The notes: a model not told the origin generated them from the sequence alone. 64,000 bases of DNA from Hyphomicrobiales bacterium (GCA_021775415.1 JAJFHV010000019.1:62001-126000), one strand, 5' to 3'; positions 55,701 through 64,000 are shown, counted from the first letter of the stretch. Translations and numbers: made by a program.

Positions 55701-56915
55701 ATGAAAACGATACTATCCCGCCTTTTTGCACTTGTTTTGATTGTTACTGCGATTGCCAGCCAGCCAATGGGTGTCGCGTTTGGTGGTGAATTGCCAATCG
55801 CATATTCAGGCAGGATTGCAGGAGATGAGAAAAGCACCCGTTTGCTGCTTGATTTTGACCGGGAAATAACAATCCAGGCATTTTATATGGATCAGCCGGA
55901 CCGGGTAGTGATTGATCTCAACGAAGCAGTTTTCAATCTGGGTAAAGGGCAGGCTCTTAATCCGCGTGGTCTGATTTCATTTATGCGTTATGGTACCATC
56001 ACCAGCGGTAAATCGCGGATCGTGTTGTCGCTGGCTGCTCCCTCTCAAATTGTCACGAGTTCAGTGAAACAGCACGGAAATGGCGATGCGTATCGCCTGG
56101 TGCTTGATCTTGAGGTTACGAGTGTTGAGCGTTTTTCCGAACTCCTGGAGGAGCGGCGCAGTATTGCTAAAAGCAGCGGCGCAATTGCCGCGAAGAGCGA
56201 TCGGCCAAAGCCATCATTGAAACCTGCTGGACGGTTTACAATCGTGCTTGATCCCGGCCATGGCGGAATTGATGGAGGCGCAGTGGGATATGGCCGGGCC
56301 ATAGAAAAGGACCTAGTGCTTTCATTTGCGAAAATTCTTGAAGAAAGATTGCGTGCGGCCGGACCGTTTGATGTGAAGATGACCCGGGAGAGTGATGAAT
56401 TTGTTTCTCTCAAACAGCGGCTGGCGTTCGGGCAGGATGTCGGAGCAGATCTGTTTATTTCCATTCATGCGGATTCTCTAGCCCAACGTGATGTGCGTGG
56501 GTCAACGGTCTATACACTCTCCAAAAAGGCTTCTGACCGCCTGTCTGAACAGCTGGCAAATTCTGAAAACAGTGTCGATCTAATCGCCGGGCTTTCCTTG
56601 CCGGAGGAGGCCGAGACGATCACGGATATTCTAGCCGATCTTACAACGCGGGAGACAAAACAGTTTTCACGGCAGTTTTCCGGAATCCTCGTGAACAAAT
56701 TGCAAAACCGAATAAAACTGATCAAAAACCCACAGCGTTCGGCAGCGTTTGGGGTATTGAAGGCTCCAGAAGTGCCGGGCGTGCTACTCGAACTGGGTTA
56801 TCTGTCGAATGCACAAGATGAAAAACTGCTGAGAAACCCGGAGTGGCAAGCGAAAGTCGCAGAAGTGGTGACTCAATCAGTTGTGGCGTATTTCAAGCCA
56901 AGAACAGGAGAGTAA
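55701..56915 (+). CDS. amiC: N-acetylmuramoyl-L-alanine amidase with AMIN domain
   Basis: A 404-residue periplasmic amidase that splits septal peptidoglycan during division. It has a signal peptide (LVLIVTAIASQPMGVAFG), an AMIN domain at about 35-140 (TRLLLDFDREITIQAFYMDQPDRVVIDLNEAVF) and an Amidase_3 domain from about 180. That domain has zinc ligands in VLDPGHGGIDGGAVG, the Glu in AIEKDLVLSFAK, FISIHADSL and the catalytic Glu in GVLLELGYLSN. It is probably activated by EnvC/NlpD-type M23 proteins. Next to the PBP1a gene, as in many rhizobia. Confidence 0.93.
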   Translation: MKTILSRLFALVLIVTAIASQPMGVAFGGELPIAYSGRIAGDEKSTRLLLDFDREITIQAFYMDQPDRVVIDLNEAVFNLGKGQALNPRGLISFMRYGTITSGKSRIVLSLAAPSQIVTSSVKQHGNGDAYRLVLDLEVTSVERFSELLEERRSIAKSSGAIAAKSDRPKPSLKPAGRFTIVLDPGHGGIDGGAVGYGRAIEKDLVLSFAKILEERLRAAGPFDVKMTRESDEFVSLKQRLAFGQDVGADLFISIHADSLAQRDVRGSTVYTLSKKASDRLSEQLANSENSVDLIAGLSLPEEAETITDILADLTTRETKQFSRQFSGILVNKLQNRIKLIKNPQRSAAFGVLKAPEVPGVLLELGYLSNAQDEKLLRNPEWQAKVAEVVTQSVVAYFKPRTGE

Positions 56916-57110
56916 ATCCCTTTCCCGGTTTATGATTGTGGTTGAGAAATATTGGAGAGCAATATATATGTTTCCGTTGGGTAACTGGGTGTCAATTTGC
57001 GTTAATTGAGATAAATATCACAATGTTTCCGCATTCCTTGGTCCATAAAGGTGGCGGATAGCGGTACTGCAAATGTTACAGTCTGCAAAATCGAATCAGG
57101 CGAACAACAC

Positions 57111-59582
57111 ATGCTATTGAGAATATTCGGATATTTGTTCGGGATGGGAATATTGGTAGCCATTTGCGCAGTGGCTGTCGTGTCCTGGTATGTGAGTGAT
57201 CTGTCGAAAGACCTTCCGGATTACGAAGTGCTAAACGCCTATGAACCCCCGGTTACGACCCGTATCCATTCCTCCGACGGTTCGCTGATGGCGGAATATG
57301 CGCGCGAACGCCGCCTTTTCCTGCCAATTCAGGCCGTTCCCGAATTGATCAAACAAGCATTCCTGTCAGCCGAAGACAAGAATTTCTACAAGCACAATGG
57401 AATTGATCCCAGCGGACTTGCCCGAGCCGTTATTACAAATTTGCGCAATTACGGTACTGATCGGCGCGCGGTTGGTGCTTCCACCATTACCCAGCAGGTT
57501 GCAAAAAACTTTTTGTTGTCAAATGAACGTTCCATTGACCGCAAGATCAAAGAAGCCATTCTGTCCCTGCGTATTGAGCAGGCTTACTCCAAAGATCGAA
57601 TTTTGGAGCTTTATTTAAACGAGATATTTTTCGGCCTGGGTGCCTATGGTGTTGCGGGAGCGTCGCTGACCTATTTCGACAAATCGGTTCATGAGCTGAC
57701 TTTGCATGAGGCGGCCTATCTGGCAGCACTACCGAAAGCACCAAACAACTACCATCCGTTCCGCAAAACCGAAAAAGCCATCGAGCGCCGCAACTGGGTA
57801 ATTGATCGCATGGTTGTCAACGGCTATGCGGGCGCTGAAGAGGCTGCAAAAGCCAAGGAAATGGGTCTGGATGTCAATCCAAGGCGAGGCTCAAGCTATT
57901 TGTTTGCCTCGGAATATTTTGCTGAGGAAGTGCGCCGCGAGATCGTTGGTCGATACGGCGAAGACGCGCTTTATGAGGGTGGCCTTTCCATTCGAACAAC
58001 GCTTGATCCGCAAATGCAGGTTTATGCACGTCGGTCCTTGATCAACGGGTTGGTGAAATTTGATACTGCTCGCGGGTTTCGCGGACCAGTCGAAAAAGTC
58101 GAAGTTGGCGCTGACTGGGGCGAGGCGATTGGAGAAATTGAAGACCTTTCGGATGTTCCAGAGTGGAAGTTGGCGGTTGTATTGGCGACGGAACCAGGTT
58201 CAGCAACCATTGGACTTCAACCTGGTAAAGAAGCATCCGGCAAACTCAAATCCGAACGTCGGCTGGGGTCCATTGCACTTGATGAAATGAAATGGGCGCT
58301 GGCTGTACGCATCAAGGATGACAAACGAACGGCCAAAGGCGTCGATGGGGTGCTTAATCCAGGCGATGTGATTTATGTGGAATCCACAGAAGGAGATGTT
58401 GAAACCGCCAAACGTTTCACGCTTCGCCAAACGCCGGAAATCGCAGGTGCGGTGATTGCGATGGACCCGCATACCGGTCGTGTGCTGGCAATGGCTGGAG
58501 GATTTTCATTCGCAGATTCCCAGTTCAACCGGGCAACGCAGGCTTACCGTCAACCCGGTTCATCCTTTAAACCGTTCGTTTATGCAGCAGCACTCGACAA
58601 TGGCTATACACCGTCTTCCGTGGTGCTCGATGCCCCCATCAAAATCAACCAGGGCCGGGCGCTTGGTATCTGGGAACCCAAAAACTATGGCGGTAAATAT
58701 GCAGGACCTTCCACTCTGCGGCTTGGTATTGAGCGCTCACGGAATTTGATGACCGTGCGGCTTGCCAAGGACATGGGCATGCCACTGGTTGCGGAATATG
58801 CCGAGCGGTTTGGAGTTTACGACAAAATGCTTCCTGTTCTTTCCATGTCGCTTGGTTCTGGAGAAACCACAGTGCTCAGGATGGCTGGTGCATATTCGGT
58901 GCTTGCAAATGGCGGGAAATCCATCAAACCCTCGCTGATTGACCGCATTCAGGATCGCTACGGCAAAACCATATTCAAACACGAAGAACGCATCTGCCAT
59001 GATTGCAATGCTCAATCGTGGCAAGGGCAGGAAGAGCCCGAGCTGGAAGATGACCGCGACCAGGTGCTTGATCCGATGACGGCCTACCAGATGACCTCGA
59101 TGATGGAGGGGGTTGTTATTCGTGGAACAGCAACCAGCGTCAGTGCACTGGGTGTTCCGGTTGCTGGCAAAACCGGCACGACCAATGAGGAAAAAGATGC
59201 TTGGTTTGTCGGGTATACACCTGATCTGGTGACCGGCGTTTATGTTGGGTATGACACCCCGCGCCCGATGGGACGGGGCAGTACTGGTGGTGGACTTGCC
59301 GCACCGATTTTTACCGAATTCATGCAGTCGGTTCTTGAAGGCAAGAACCCGGTCAACTTTCGTGTTCCCAAGGGTATCAAATTGATACCGATCAACCGCA
59401 AGACCGGCCTGCTGGCAAATGCTGGGGGTGATGAGGTGATCATGGAGGCTTTCAAGCCTGGTACTTCACCACCGGATGTTTACTCGGTGATTGGTTTTGC
59501 AGACGATCTGCTAAGCGGCGAGTTGACCGTTTCACCAGATGCCAACCGGGCGATCCTGTCTGGTACGGGTGGGTTGTACTAG
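57111..59582 (+). CDS. mrcA: Penicillin-binding protein 1A (bifunctional glycosyltransferase/transpeptidase)
   Basis: An 823-residue class A PBP. The TM anchor is at about 5-28. The GT51 domain carries FLSAEDKNFYKHNGIDPSG, GASTITQQVAKNF and RKIKEAILSLRIE. An OB-like linker follows, then the transpeptidase domain with SSFK in RQPGSSFKPFVYAAAL, SRN in IERSRNLMTVRLA, and KTGTTNEEKDAWFVGYTPDLVTGVYVGYD. The open frame upstream to 57051 lacks conservation, so the ATG at 57111 is used. The last 38 codons include an 83-bp segment (59466-59548) that recurs at 60348, after the metal cassette. The tail may therefore have been replaced during an insertion. Confidence 0.95.
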   Translation: MLLRIFGYLFGMGILVAICAVAVVSWYVSDLSKDLPDYEVLNAYEPPVTTRIHSSDGSLMAEYARERRLFLPIQAVPELIKQAFLSAEDKNFYKHNGIDPSGLARAVITNLRNYGTDRRAVGASTITQQVAKNFLLSNERSIDRKIKEAILSLRIEQAYSKDRILELYLNEIFFGLGAYGVAGASLTYFDKSVHELTLHEAAYLAALPKAPNNYHPFRKTEKAIERRNWVIDRMVVNGYAGAEEAAKAKEMGLDVNPRRGSSYLFASEYFAEEVRREIVGRYGEDALYEGGLSIRTTLDPQMQVYARRSLINGLVKFDTARGFRGPVEKVEVGADWGEAIGEIEDLSDVPEWKLAVVLATEPGSATIGLQPGKEASGKLKSERRLGSIALDEMKWALAVRIKDDKRTAKGVDGVLNPGDVIYVESTEGDVETAKRFTLRQTPEIAGAVIAMDPHTGRVLAMAGGFSFADSQFNRATQAYRQPGSSFKPFVYAAALDNGYTPSSVVLDAPIKINQGRALGIWEPKNYGGKYAGPSTLRLGIERSRNLMTVRLAKDMGMPLVAEYAERFGVYDKMLPVLSMSLGSGETTVLRMAGAYSVLANGGKSIKPSLIDRIQDRYGKTIFKHEERICHDCNAQSWQGQEEPELEDDRDQVLDPMTAYQMTSMMEGVVIRGTATSVSALGVPVAGKTGTTNEEKDAWFVGYTPDLVTGVYVGYDTPRPMGRGSTGGGLAAPIFTEFMQSVLEGKNPVNFRVPKGIKLIPINRKTGLLANAGGDEVIMEAFKPGTSPPDVYSVIGFADDLLSGELTVSPDANRAILSGTGGLY
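59466..59548 (+). repeat. Direct repeat, copy 1: 3-prime end of the PBP1a gene
   Basis: This 83-bp stretch codes for residues PPDVYSVIGFADDLLSGELT and onwards in PBP1a. It matches 60348-60430 in 72 of 83 positions, in the same orientation. Seven of the 11 differences are silent in the PBP1a frame or are C-to-T changes. The two copies bracket the MerF-like and MerR genes. Confidence 0.85.
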
Positions 59583-59620
59583 GCATTGGCTTGAGCGTGA
59601 GCAGGGTCGGTGTAACATTT

Positions 59621-59821
59621 TCAACTTTGTGCCTTGTAATACCGATAATAAAGAATGGCCCCCGCTGCGGCTAGCATCAAGAGTCCAATGCTCACCTTGC
59701 CTAGAAGGGCTAATCCTATGCCGCCTGCGGCGAAGGCTGCAACAACCGGTGGGATAATGAGAGGCAAACAGCAGGCCACGCACGCTGCCATGACCAGTGT
59801 TACGGATTTTTTGATATTCAT
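59621..59821 (-). CDS. Small MerF/MerT-like membrane protein (putative metal transporter)
   Basis: A 66-residue protein with two hydrophobic helices: residues 7-30, carrying C14-x2-C17-C18-L-P, and 38-57. A vicinal Cys-Cys followed by Pro in the first helix is typical of MerF/MerT mercury-uptake proteins (CC-x-P type). It lacks the second C-terminal cysteine pair of MerF. ATG 59821 has AAAGG upstream; residues encoded before it are not conserved. It is divergent from a MerR-type gene and follows a MerR-type promoter, so induction by a thiophilic metal is likely. No merA or merP is present. Confidence 0.65.
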   Translation of the reverse strand: MNIKKSVTLVMAACVACCLPLIIPPVVAAFAAGGIGLALLGKVSIGLLMLAAAGAILYYRYYKAQS

Positions 59822-59878
59822 AGTTTTACCTTTTTTGGATTTTGACTTGATTCCTGTCTGCGAAGAAATACCGTAACC

Positions 59879-59895
59879 CTTCAAGTTACTTGAAG
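59879..59895 (-). promoter_or_regulatory. MerR-type operator and promoter
   Basis: CTTCAAGTTACTTGAAG is a perfect 8-bp-arm dyad with a 1-base centre. On the minus strand it sits in a 19-bp spacer between TTGTTC and TACGGT, the stretched spacing that MerR-family activators correct by DNA distortion. The promoter reads into the MerF-like gene. The regulator gene starts on the other side. Confidence 0.65.
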
Positions 59896-59913
59896 AACAA
59901 GAGGTTTATTCCA

Positions 59914-60336
59914 ATGGCATCACACGGCCCTGTGTTCACAATTGGCAGCACGGCGAAAAGGGCTGCAATAAAGACATCGCGCATAAGATATTATGAAGAA
60001 ATTGGCCTGCTGCCCAAGGCTGCCCGCACACAAAGCGATCAACGCATCTACACCACGGCTGACCTGAAGCGCATAATATTCATAAAGTGGTGCCGAGACT
60101 TTGGTTTCTCGCTTGCGCAGGTCCGCAAGCTGCTAGGGCTCTCGGTCAGCGCAAGCCACGATTGCAGCGAAGTTGGTCAAATTGCGAGTGAGCACCTCGG
60201 CGAAATCCAACAAAGAATTGCGGAGTTGCAACAGCTGGAGACCACGCTTCGCGGGCTAATCAATAAATGTGAGGGAGTTTGCGGTGGGAGCCCCGGGCGT
60301 GAATGCCTTGTGTTTGAGGGTATCCAAGTTTCCTGA
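59914..60336 (+). CDS. MerR-family metal-responsive transcriptional regulator
   Basis: A 140-residue MerR-type activator. The winged HTH has KTSRIRYYEEIGLLPKAARTQSDQRIY, and DLKRIIFIKWCRDFGFSLAQVRKLLGL follows. A long dimerisation helix (92-118) leads to the metal loop. Cys84 (SHDCSEV), Cys119/Cys123 (NKCEGVC) and Cys131 (GRECLVF) match the three-cysteine pattern of MerR (Cys82, Cys117, Cys126), so a thiophilic metal such as Hg, Cd or Pb is likely. The start at 59914 is preferred to the in-frame start at 59890. It forms a two-gene unit with the divergent MerF-like gene. Confidence 0.85.
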   Translation: MASHGPVFTIGSTAKRAAIKTSRIRYYEEIGLLPKAARTQSDQRIYTTADLKRIIFIKWCRDFGFSLAQVRKLLGLSVSASHDCSEVGQIASEHLGEIQQRIAELQQLETTLRGLINKCEGVCGGSPGRECLVFEGIQVS

Positions 60337-60347
60337 CCCCCGATAAC

Positions 60348-60430
60348 TCACCACTGGATGTTTACTTGGTGATTGGCTTTGCCGATGATTTGCTGAGCTG
60401 TGAGTTGACCGTTTCACTGGATGCCAACCG
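60348..60430 (+). repeat. Direct repeat, copy 2: displaced PBP1a tail fragment
   Basis: 83 bp matching the end of the PBP1a gene (59466-59548) at 72 of 83 positions. In the PBP1a frame it would read P-L-D-V-Y-L-V-I-G-F-A-D-D-L-L-S, so the frame is kept but four changes alter residues (P to L, S to L, G to C, P to L). It has no start codon and is not expressed as PBP. Its minus strand codes for the last residues of the VWA protein. Confidence 0.85.
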
Positions 60431-61159
60431 TGTCGGGGTTGTGTTACCGGCTACCGGCGTTGGACGAATTTCCCGTTCCAGTTTTTTGCCAATGGCCCGT
60501 GAAAAATCAGTGTAGTCCTGCGCTGTCATCACGAATGCGCCTGGACCGCCGATCAACTGGCTACGGAAATAAGCTTTGAGATCGGGGATTTCGTTAAGGA
60601 TCGCCAGCCCGTTAATCGTGATGTCGTGTTCGATAACTTTTTCGCGTGCCTGACGCAGCAAACGACCGTCATTGGAGCGGCCGTCACCGGAGAGATCAAT
60701 CACCCTGCGCAGGCCTGAATAGTTGTTGGTTTGTATTTCGTTCGACGCGACCGCCAGCGCATCGCCGATTGCCGTTTGACCGGCGGGAGCTGGCCTGTTC
60801 ATGGATTCTATCTGGATGGCAAAATTCAACACATCGGCTTTTCCATCAAGATGTGTCCAATCGACAGATTTGTACTGAAGTGTCTGTTGAGCCCATTGAA
60901 TAACACATACCACAATGCCACCGGATGCCAGTACAGCCTCGAGGACGGCAGGGCTTCTTACCGCGTCCGCCAAGCCATCGATTTGCAAACGGTATTCCTG
61001 CTCATTTACGCTTGCGGATACATCGACCAGCAACGCGAGTTCAAGGCCGACTGTCTGGCGGCTCTGTCCATAAGCAGGGACGATACTCGCCACCATCGAG
61101 AATACCAGAAAGAGTGCACAAATGTGTGGAACCAATCGGGCTCTTTGAGCGATACGCAT
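60362..61159 (-). CDS. DUF1194 secreted VWA-domain protein
   Basis: A 265-residue exported protein with a signal peptide (ALFLVFSMVASIVPAYG). The VWA domain has the intact MIDAS motif LLVDVSASV, and the DUF1194 patterns IQWAQQTLQ, GQTAIGDALAVA and RVIDLSGDGRSNDG. The role is unknown. The final 22-23 residues are encoded by the complementary strand of the duplicated PBP1a tail (60362-60430), so the natural C terminus may have been replaced. It is convergent with the MerR gene. Confidence 0.8.
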   Translation of the reverse strand: MRIAQRARLVPHICALFLVFSMVASIVPAYGQSRQTVGLELALLVDVSASVNEQEYRLQIDGLADAVRSPAVLEAVLASGGIVVCVIQWAQQTLQYKSVDWTHLDGKADVLNFAIQIESMNRPAPAGQTAIGDALAVASNEIQTNNYSGLRRVIDLSGDGRSNDGRLLRQAREKVIEHDITINGLAILNEIPDLKAYFRSQLIGGPGAFVMTAQDYTDFSRAIGKKLEREIRPTPVAGNTTPTRLASSETVNSQLSKSSAKPITK

Positions 61160-61395
61160 GACCTAACCTATCCAAACTTTGAGATCATTGCCAGATTTCG
61201 GTTCGCGGTAGCGCCCGGGATGACAGTGTGGTTCGCCATACAATGCCATGCCACTACCTCAAAACGGGTGCCTGAGTGTAAATGTGTGTCCAATTTTCTC
61301 TCACATGTTTACAGTACTACGAAGGATGCCTATGTTCCGGCTGGATTTTGGAAAATCCTGATTCCACATTATTGAATGATACGAGGTAGCAAGAA

Positions 61396-62521
61396 ATGCG
61401 TGCAGAAACGCAGGCAATTGTCTCTGAAATCAAGCAGGCCGTAAGCCTGCTGAGGAGGCACCTTTGACTGGGATAAATCCAATGCGCGGCTTGGCGAATT
61501 AAACGCCAGGGCCGAAGATCCTGACTTATGGAATGATTCCGATGCAGCGCAGAAACTGATGCGCGAGCGACAGCATCTTGAGACCAGCATCAGCACCATT
61601 CGAGATATTGAGTCCGAGCTTGATGACCACATCGGATTGATTGAGCTGGGTGAAGAAGAAGGTGATACAGCAATCGTTGCAGAAGCAGAAGCTGCACTTG
61701 CGAAAATGCAATCCGAGATGGGTCGTCGTCAGGTTGCAGCACTGCTTTCGGGTGAAATGGATACGAACAATTGCTTTCTTGAGGTCCACGCCGGAGCGGG
61801 TGGGACCGAGAGTCAGGATTGGGCGAACATGCTTTTGCGGATGTATATCCGCTGGGCCGAGAAGAATGGCTTCAAGGCGGAGGTGTTGAGTACAACAGAC
61901 GGGGATGAGGCCGGTATCAAGGCTGCATCGATCATGGTGCGCGGTGACAATGCGTTTGGCTGGCTGAAAACCGAATCCGGAGTGCACAGGCTGGTGCGGA
62001 TATCACCGTTTGACAGCAACGCGCGGCGCCACACATCATTTTCATCAATCTGGGTCTATCCCGAGATTGATGACAATGTGGAAATTGAAATCCAGGACAA
62101 GGATATTCGAGTTGATACCTACCGCTCGTCAGGAGCTGGAGGACAGCATGTGAACACCACGGATTCTGCTGTGCGGATAACGCACTTGCCGACCGGTATT
62201 GTTGTTACCTCGTCTGAAAAGTCACAACATCAAAACCGTGCGAATGCGATGAAGGCGTTGCGGGCACGGTTGTTTGATATGGAAATGAAAAAGCGCCAGG
62301 AATCCATACAGGAAGCGCATGACTCCAAGTCGGATATTGGGTGGGGACACCAAATCCGTTCCTACGTGCTGCAACCCTACCAGTTGGTGAAGGATTTGCG
62401 CACAGGCGTGGACAGTACCTCACCTGATAATGTGCTGGATGGCGATCTCAATCCGTTTATGGAAGCAGCTCTTGCCCACCAGGTGACCGGCAGTGACGGG
62501 GTGGTGGAAGATCTGGAGTGA
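61396..62521 (+). CDS. prfB: Peptide chain release factor 2, expressed by programmed +1 frameshift
   Basis: RF2 reads UAA and UGA and releases the peptide with its GGQ motif. Frame one starts at ATG 61396 with GAGG upstream and reads MRAETQAIVSEIKQAVSLLRRHL, then TGA at 61465. A +1 shift leads into D-W-D-K-S-N-A-R-L and a full RF2 of about 374 residues. RISPFDSNARRHTSF is the region before the GGQ. SSGAGGQHVNTTDSAVRITH has the GGQ, and the tripeptide anticodon SPF is also seen. The join is 61396-61464 plus 61466-62521. It is autoregulated: low RF2 favours the shift. Confidence 0.93.
61453..61468 (+). promoter_or_regulatory. RF2 programmed frameshift site
   Basis: AGGAGGCACCTTTGAC: an internal Shine-Dalgarno (AGGAGG), then the slippery CTT codon, the in-frame TGA stop, and C as the next base, a weak stop context. 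The spacing of 3 bases from AGGAGG to CTT is the canonical layout. Autoregulates prfB. Confidence 0.95.
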
Positions 62522-62543
62522 TGGTGAGCCAAAGCGGATGCTC

Positions 62544-63908
62544 TTACAAAAGCGCCTTGAGATTTTTGGCCGCTTTCAGGAAGCGCATGGGGTTTATCGG
62601 CTTGTCGTTCTTGCGAACCTCGTAGTGTAGATGAGGGCCCGTGCTTCGTCCGGTAGTGCCGACCTTGCCAATGATGTGTTCCATGTCGACCTTCTGGCCG
62701 AGGCGCACCAGTATCCTGCTTAAGTGAGCGTAGCGTGTAGTATAACCATTGCTGTGTTTGATTTCGACTATCTTGCCATAGCCGCCCTTGCGACCCGCCT
62801 TGATAACAATACCGCTGCCCGCCGCGTGAACCGGTGTGCCACGACTTGCCTTGAAATCCATGCCGGAGTGCATTGCCATTCGACCATTGAAGGGGTCGAC
62901 CCTGCTACCAAACCGGCTTGAAACCGAGCCGTTCATCGTAGGCCGGTAGAGCGGCAGTGACCGAGCCATCTGCGTGACTTCATTCAACAAGGTAAGGGAA
63001 TCATCCAGTGCCTCCAGATGCAGGCTGAAGTCGACCGTTTGGTCCAACGGAATAAACGGACCACCGATATTTCTCTTTACTGTTCCCGGAACTGCGAAAC
63101 CGGCGGATGCCAACACGGAAGCTATTTTCTTGCTCCGGCCTGAAGCGGCAATTCTAAGGCTGTCCATTTTCTGTCGCTGACTTGCATCGATCGTGCCGAT
63201 GGAATTTGCGATCTCGCCAAACAGGCTTTCGGTAAACCTGGAGGTCATTTCAGGAATATGGATGTTTCGCGCGACCTGAAAACCGGTGTCATCCGGATTT
63301 TGCGCAATCAGAACGCTAGTCTGTGCAGTTTTGCTGTTTCCTTCCAGAGAACCGCGCAAGCTGAACGCACCCGCAAATGCGACAAGCTTGTCGGAGCCGG
63401 ATACGTCAATGCTGCTGGATTTGACGGGCTCCGAACTCTCGGGCTGTATCTTGGGTGTGATAGTTGGAACGGTGCTGCCTGTTTCATCCTGGAGGCCATG
63501 TGCTTTTGCTTTTTCCAGTAGTCCGTTCATGCGTGTGCCGCGATTTCCGAGGTTGTCCTGTCGGGCAATGAGGTCGCGAACGCGAGCTTCAATGGCTTGC
63601 TGGTCCAGTAACTGACGCGATGTTACGCGGTCCAGCTTTGCCCGTAGTGCCGCGATACGATCCTCATATTCATATTGGACGCGCGCTTGTCTTGCATAAG
63701 AGGCGTTGATCAAGTCATCGCGAAATACCAAATATGCGGTGGCGCTGAAATACCCAACCATGAACATGAACATGACGCCCAGAAACACCGAGAATACTAC
63801 CGGTTTTATGGTGAACAGGCGGGATTGGCCGTTTCTGGTAATCAAAACCGTATGGGGTTCAGCGCGCTTGCCAAAGCTTACTGGCTCGCGAATTTGGGAA
63901 GGACTCAT
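62544..63908 (-). CDS. M23-family metallopeptidase, membrane-anchored
   Basis: A 454-residue bitopic protein. The cytoplasmic tail is basic, then comes a TM at about 36-58 (VFSVFLGVMFMFMVGYFSATAYLVF). A coiled coil (QVRVQYEYEDRIAALRAKLDRVTSRQLLDQ-like, about 75-130) precedes a long linker. The C-terminal M23 domain has the zinc ligands in MAMHSGMDFKASRG (H..D) and HLHYEVRKNDKPINP (HxH), and RYAHLSRILV. It is probably an endopeptidase or an amidase activator of EnvC/NlpD type, matching amiC in this window. ATG 63908 is preferred to the in-frame start at 63953. Confidence 0.9.
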   Translation of the reverse strand: MSPSQIREPVSFGKRAEPHTVLITRNGQSRLFTIKPVVFSVFLGVMFMFMVGYFSATAYLVFRDDLINASYARQARVQYEYEDRIAALRAKLDRVTSRQLLDQQAIEARVRDLIARQDNLGNRGTRMNGLLEKAKAHGLQDETGSTVPTITPKIQPESSEPVKSSSIDVSGSDKLVAFAGAFSLRGSLEGNSKTAQTSVLIAQNPDDTGFQVARNIHIPEMTSRFTESLFGEIANSIGTIDASQRQKMDSLRIAASGRSKKIASVLASAGFAVPGTVKRNIGGPFIPLDQTVDFSLHLEALDDSLTLLNEVTQMARSLPLYRPTMNGSVSSRFGSRVDPFNGRMAMHSGMDFKASRGTPVHAAGSGIVIKAGRKGGYGKIVEIKHSNGYTTRYAHLSRILVRLGQKVDMEHIIGKVGTTGRSTGPHLHYEVRKNDKPINPMRFLKAAKNLKALL

Positions 63909-64000
63909 AAATCGACACTCATACCAAGAAAACACATCCTGCAATTGAAACAATTTATGGTTAATAAACCGTGACGATGATGCAGCTTTTGGTTTTTGAC

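Noticed and set aside
59549-60347. Mercury-resistance operon
   Set aside because: There is no merA reductase, merP or second cysteine pair in the small membrane protein; only a MerR-type switch with a MerF-like protein can be supported.

Overview
The window is a dense, intact stretch of an alphaproteobacterial chromosome, most likely a marine member of the Hyphomicrobiales (Rhizobiales). Signs of this are DivK/PleD, the N-terminally extended DinB, a PyrX-type dihydroorotase next to PyrB, EipB, an NDUFA12 homologue, RNase E with a split S1 domain and a terminal GWW motif, and a FixK/FNR box and a CtrA-type box matching alphaproteobacterial consensus. Base composition is moderate for the group and even across the window. 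I see no rRNA, tRNA, insertion sequence, prophage or CRISPR array.

Layout. 1-3.7 kb: clpA (cut by the window edge), clpS and a D,D-carboxypeptidase. 3.7-8.1 kb: a DnaJ/VWA pair, two tiny divergent genes around a perfect FNR/FixK box, then HIT, FemAB-like and GDPD genes. 8.1-13 kb: eipB, dinB, DUF3572, divK-pleD, a structured intergenic region and rpmG. 13.2-25.1 kb: a reverse-strand housekeeping block with MFS, Nudix, DUF983, rnr, topA, dprA, plsY, pyrX and pyrB. 25.4-32.9 kb: an accessory-looking block with taurine-pyruvate aminotransferase, an outer-membrane barrel, a membrane adenylate cyclase, a Bcr/CflA exporter and an AidB-like dehydrogenase. 33-41 kb: ruvX, a UPF0173 hydrolase, gatC, gatA and gatB, interleaved with acetyltransferase, chorismate mutase and PLP genes. 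41-46.5 kb: glutamate dehydrogenase, an EamA exporter, NDUFA12, a phosphatase, DUF2155 and aat. 46.5-55 kb: accC, accB, a DsbA-like protein, an M48 protease, an aminotransferase and rne. 55-64 kb: amiC, ponA, a small MerR-type metal-response cassette, a VWA protein, prfB with its +1 frameshift, and an M23 peptidase.

Functional themes are cell-envelope maintenance (D,D-carboxypeptidase, EipB, AmiC, PBP1a, M23, M48, PlsY), translation (gatCAB, prfB, rpmG, aat), RNA and DNA processing (rne, rnr, topA, dinB, dprA, ruvX), protein turnover (ClpA/ClpS with Aat, the N-degron route), cell-cycle signalling (DivK/PleD) and central metabolism (accBC, pyrBX, gdh).

The most interesting places are the FNR-box small-gene pair at 5.25-5.67 kb, the 83-bp duplication of the ponA tail that brackets the metal cassette at 59.5-60.4 kb, the promoter inside a 27-bp palindrome at 20.64 kb, and the structured region with an exposed CCUCCUC loop at 12.6-12.8 kb.
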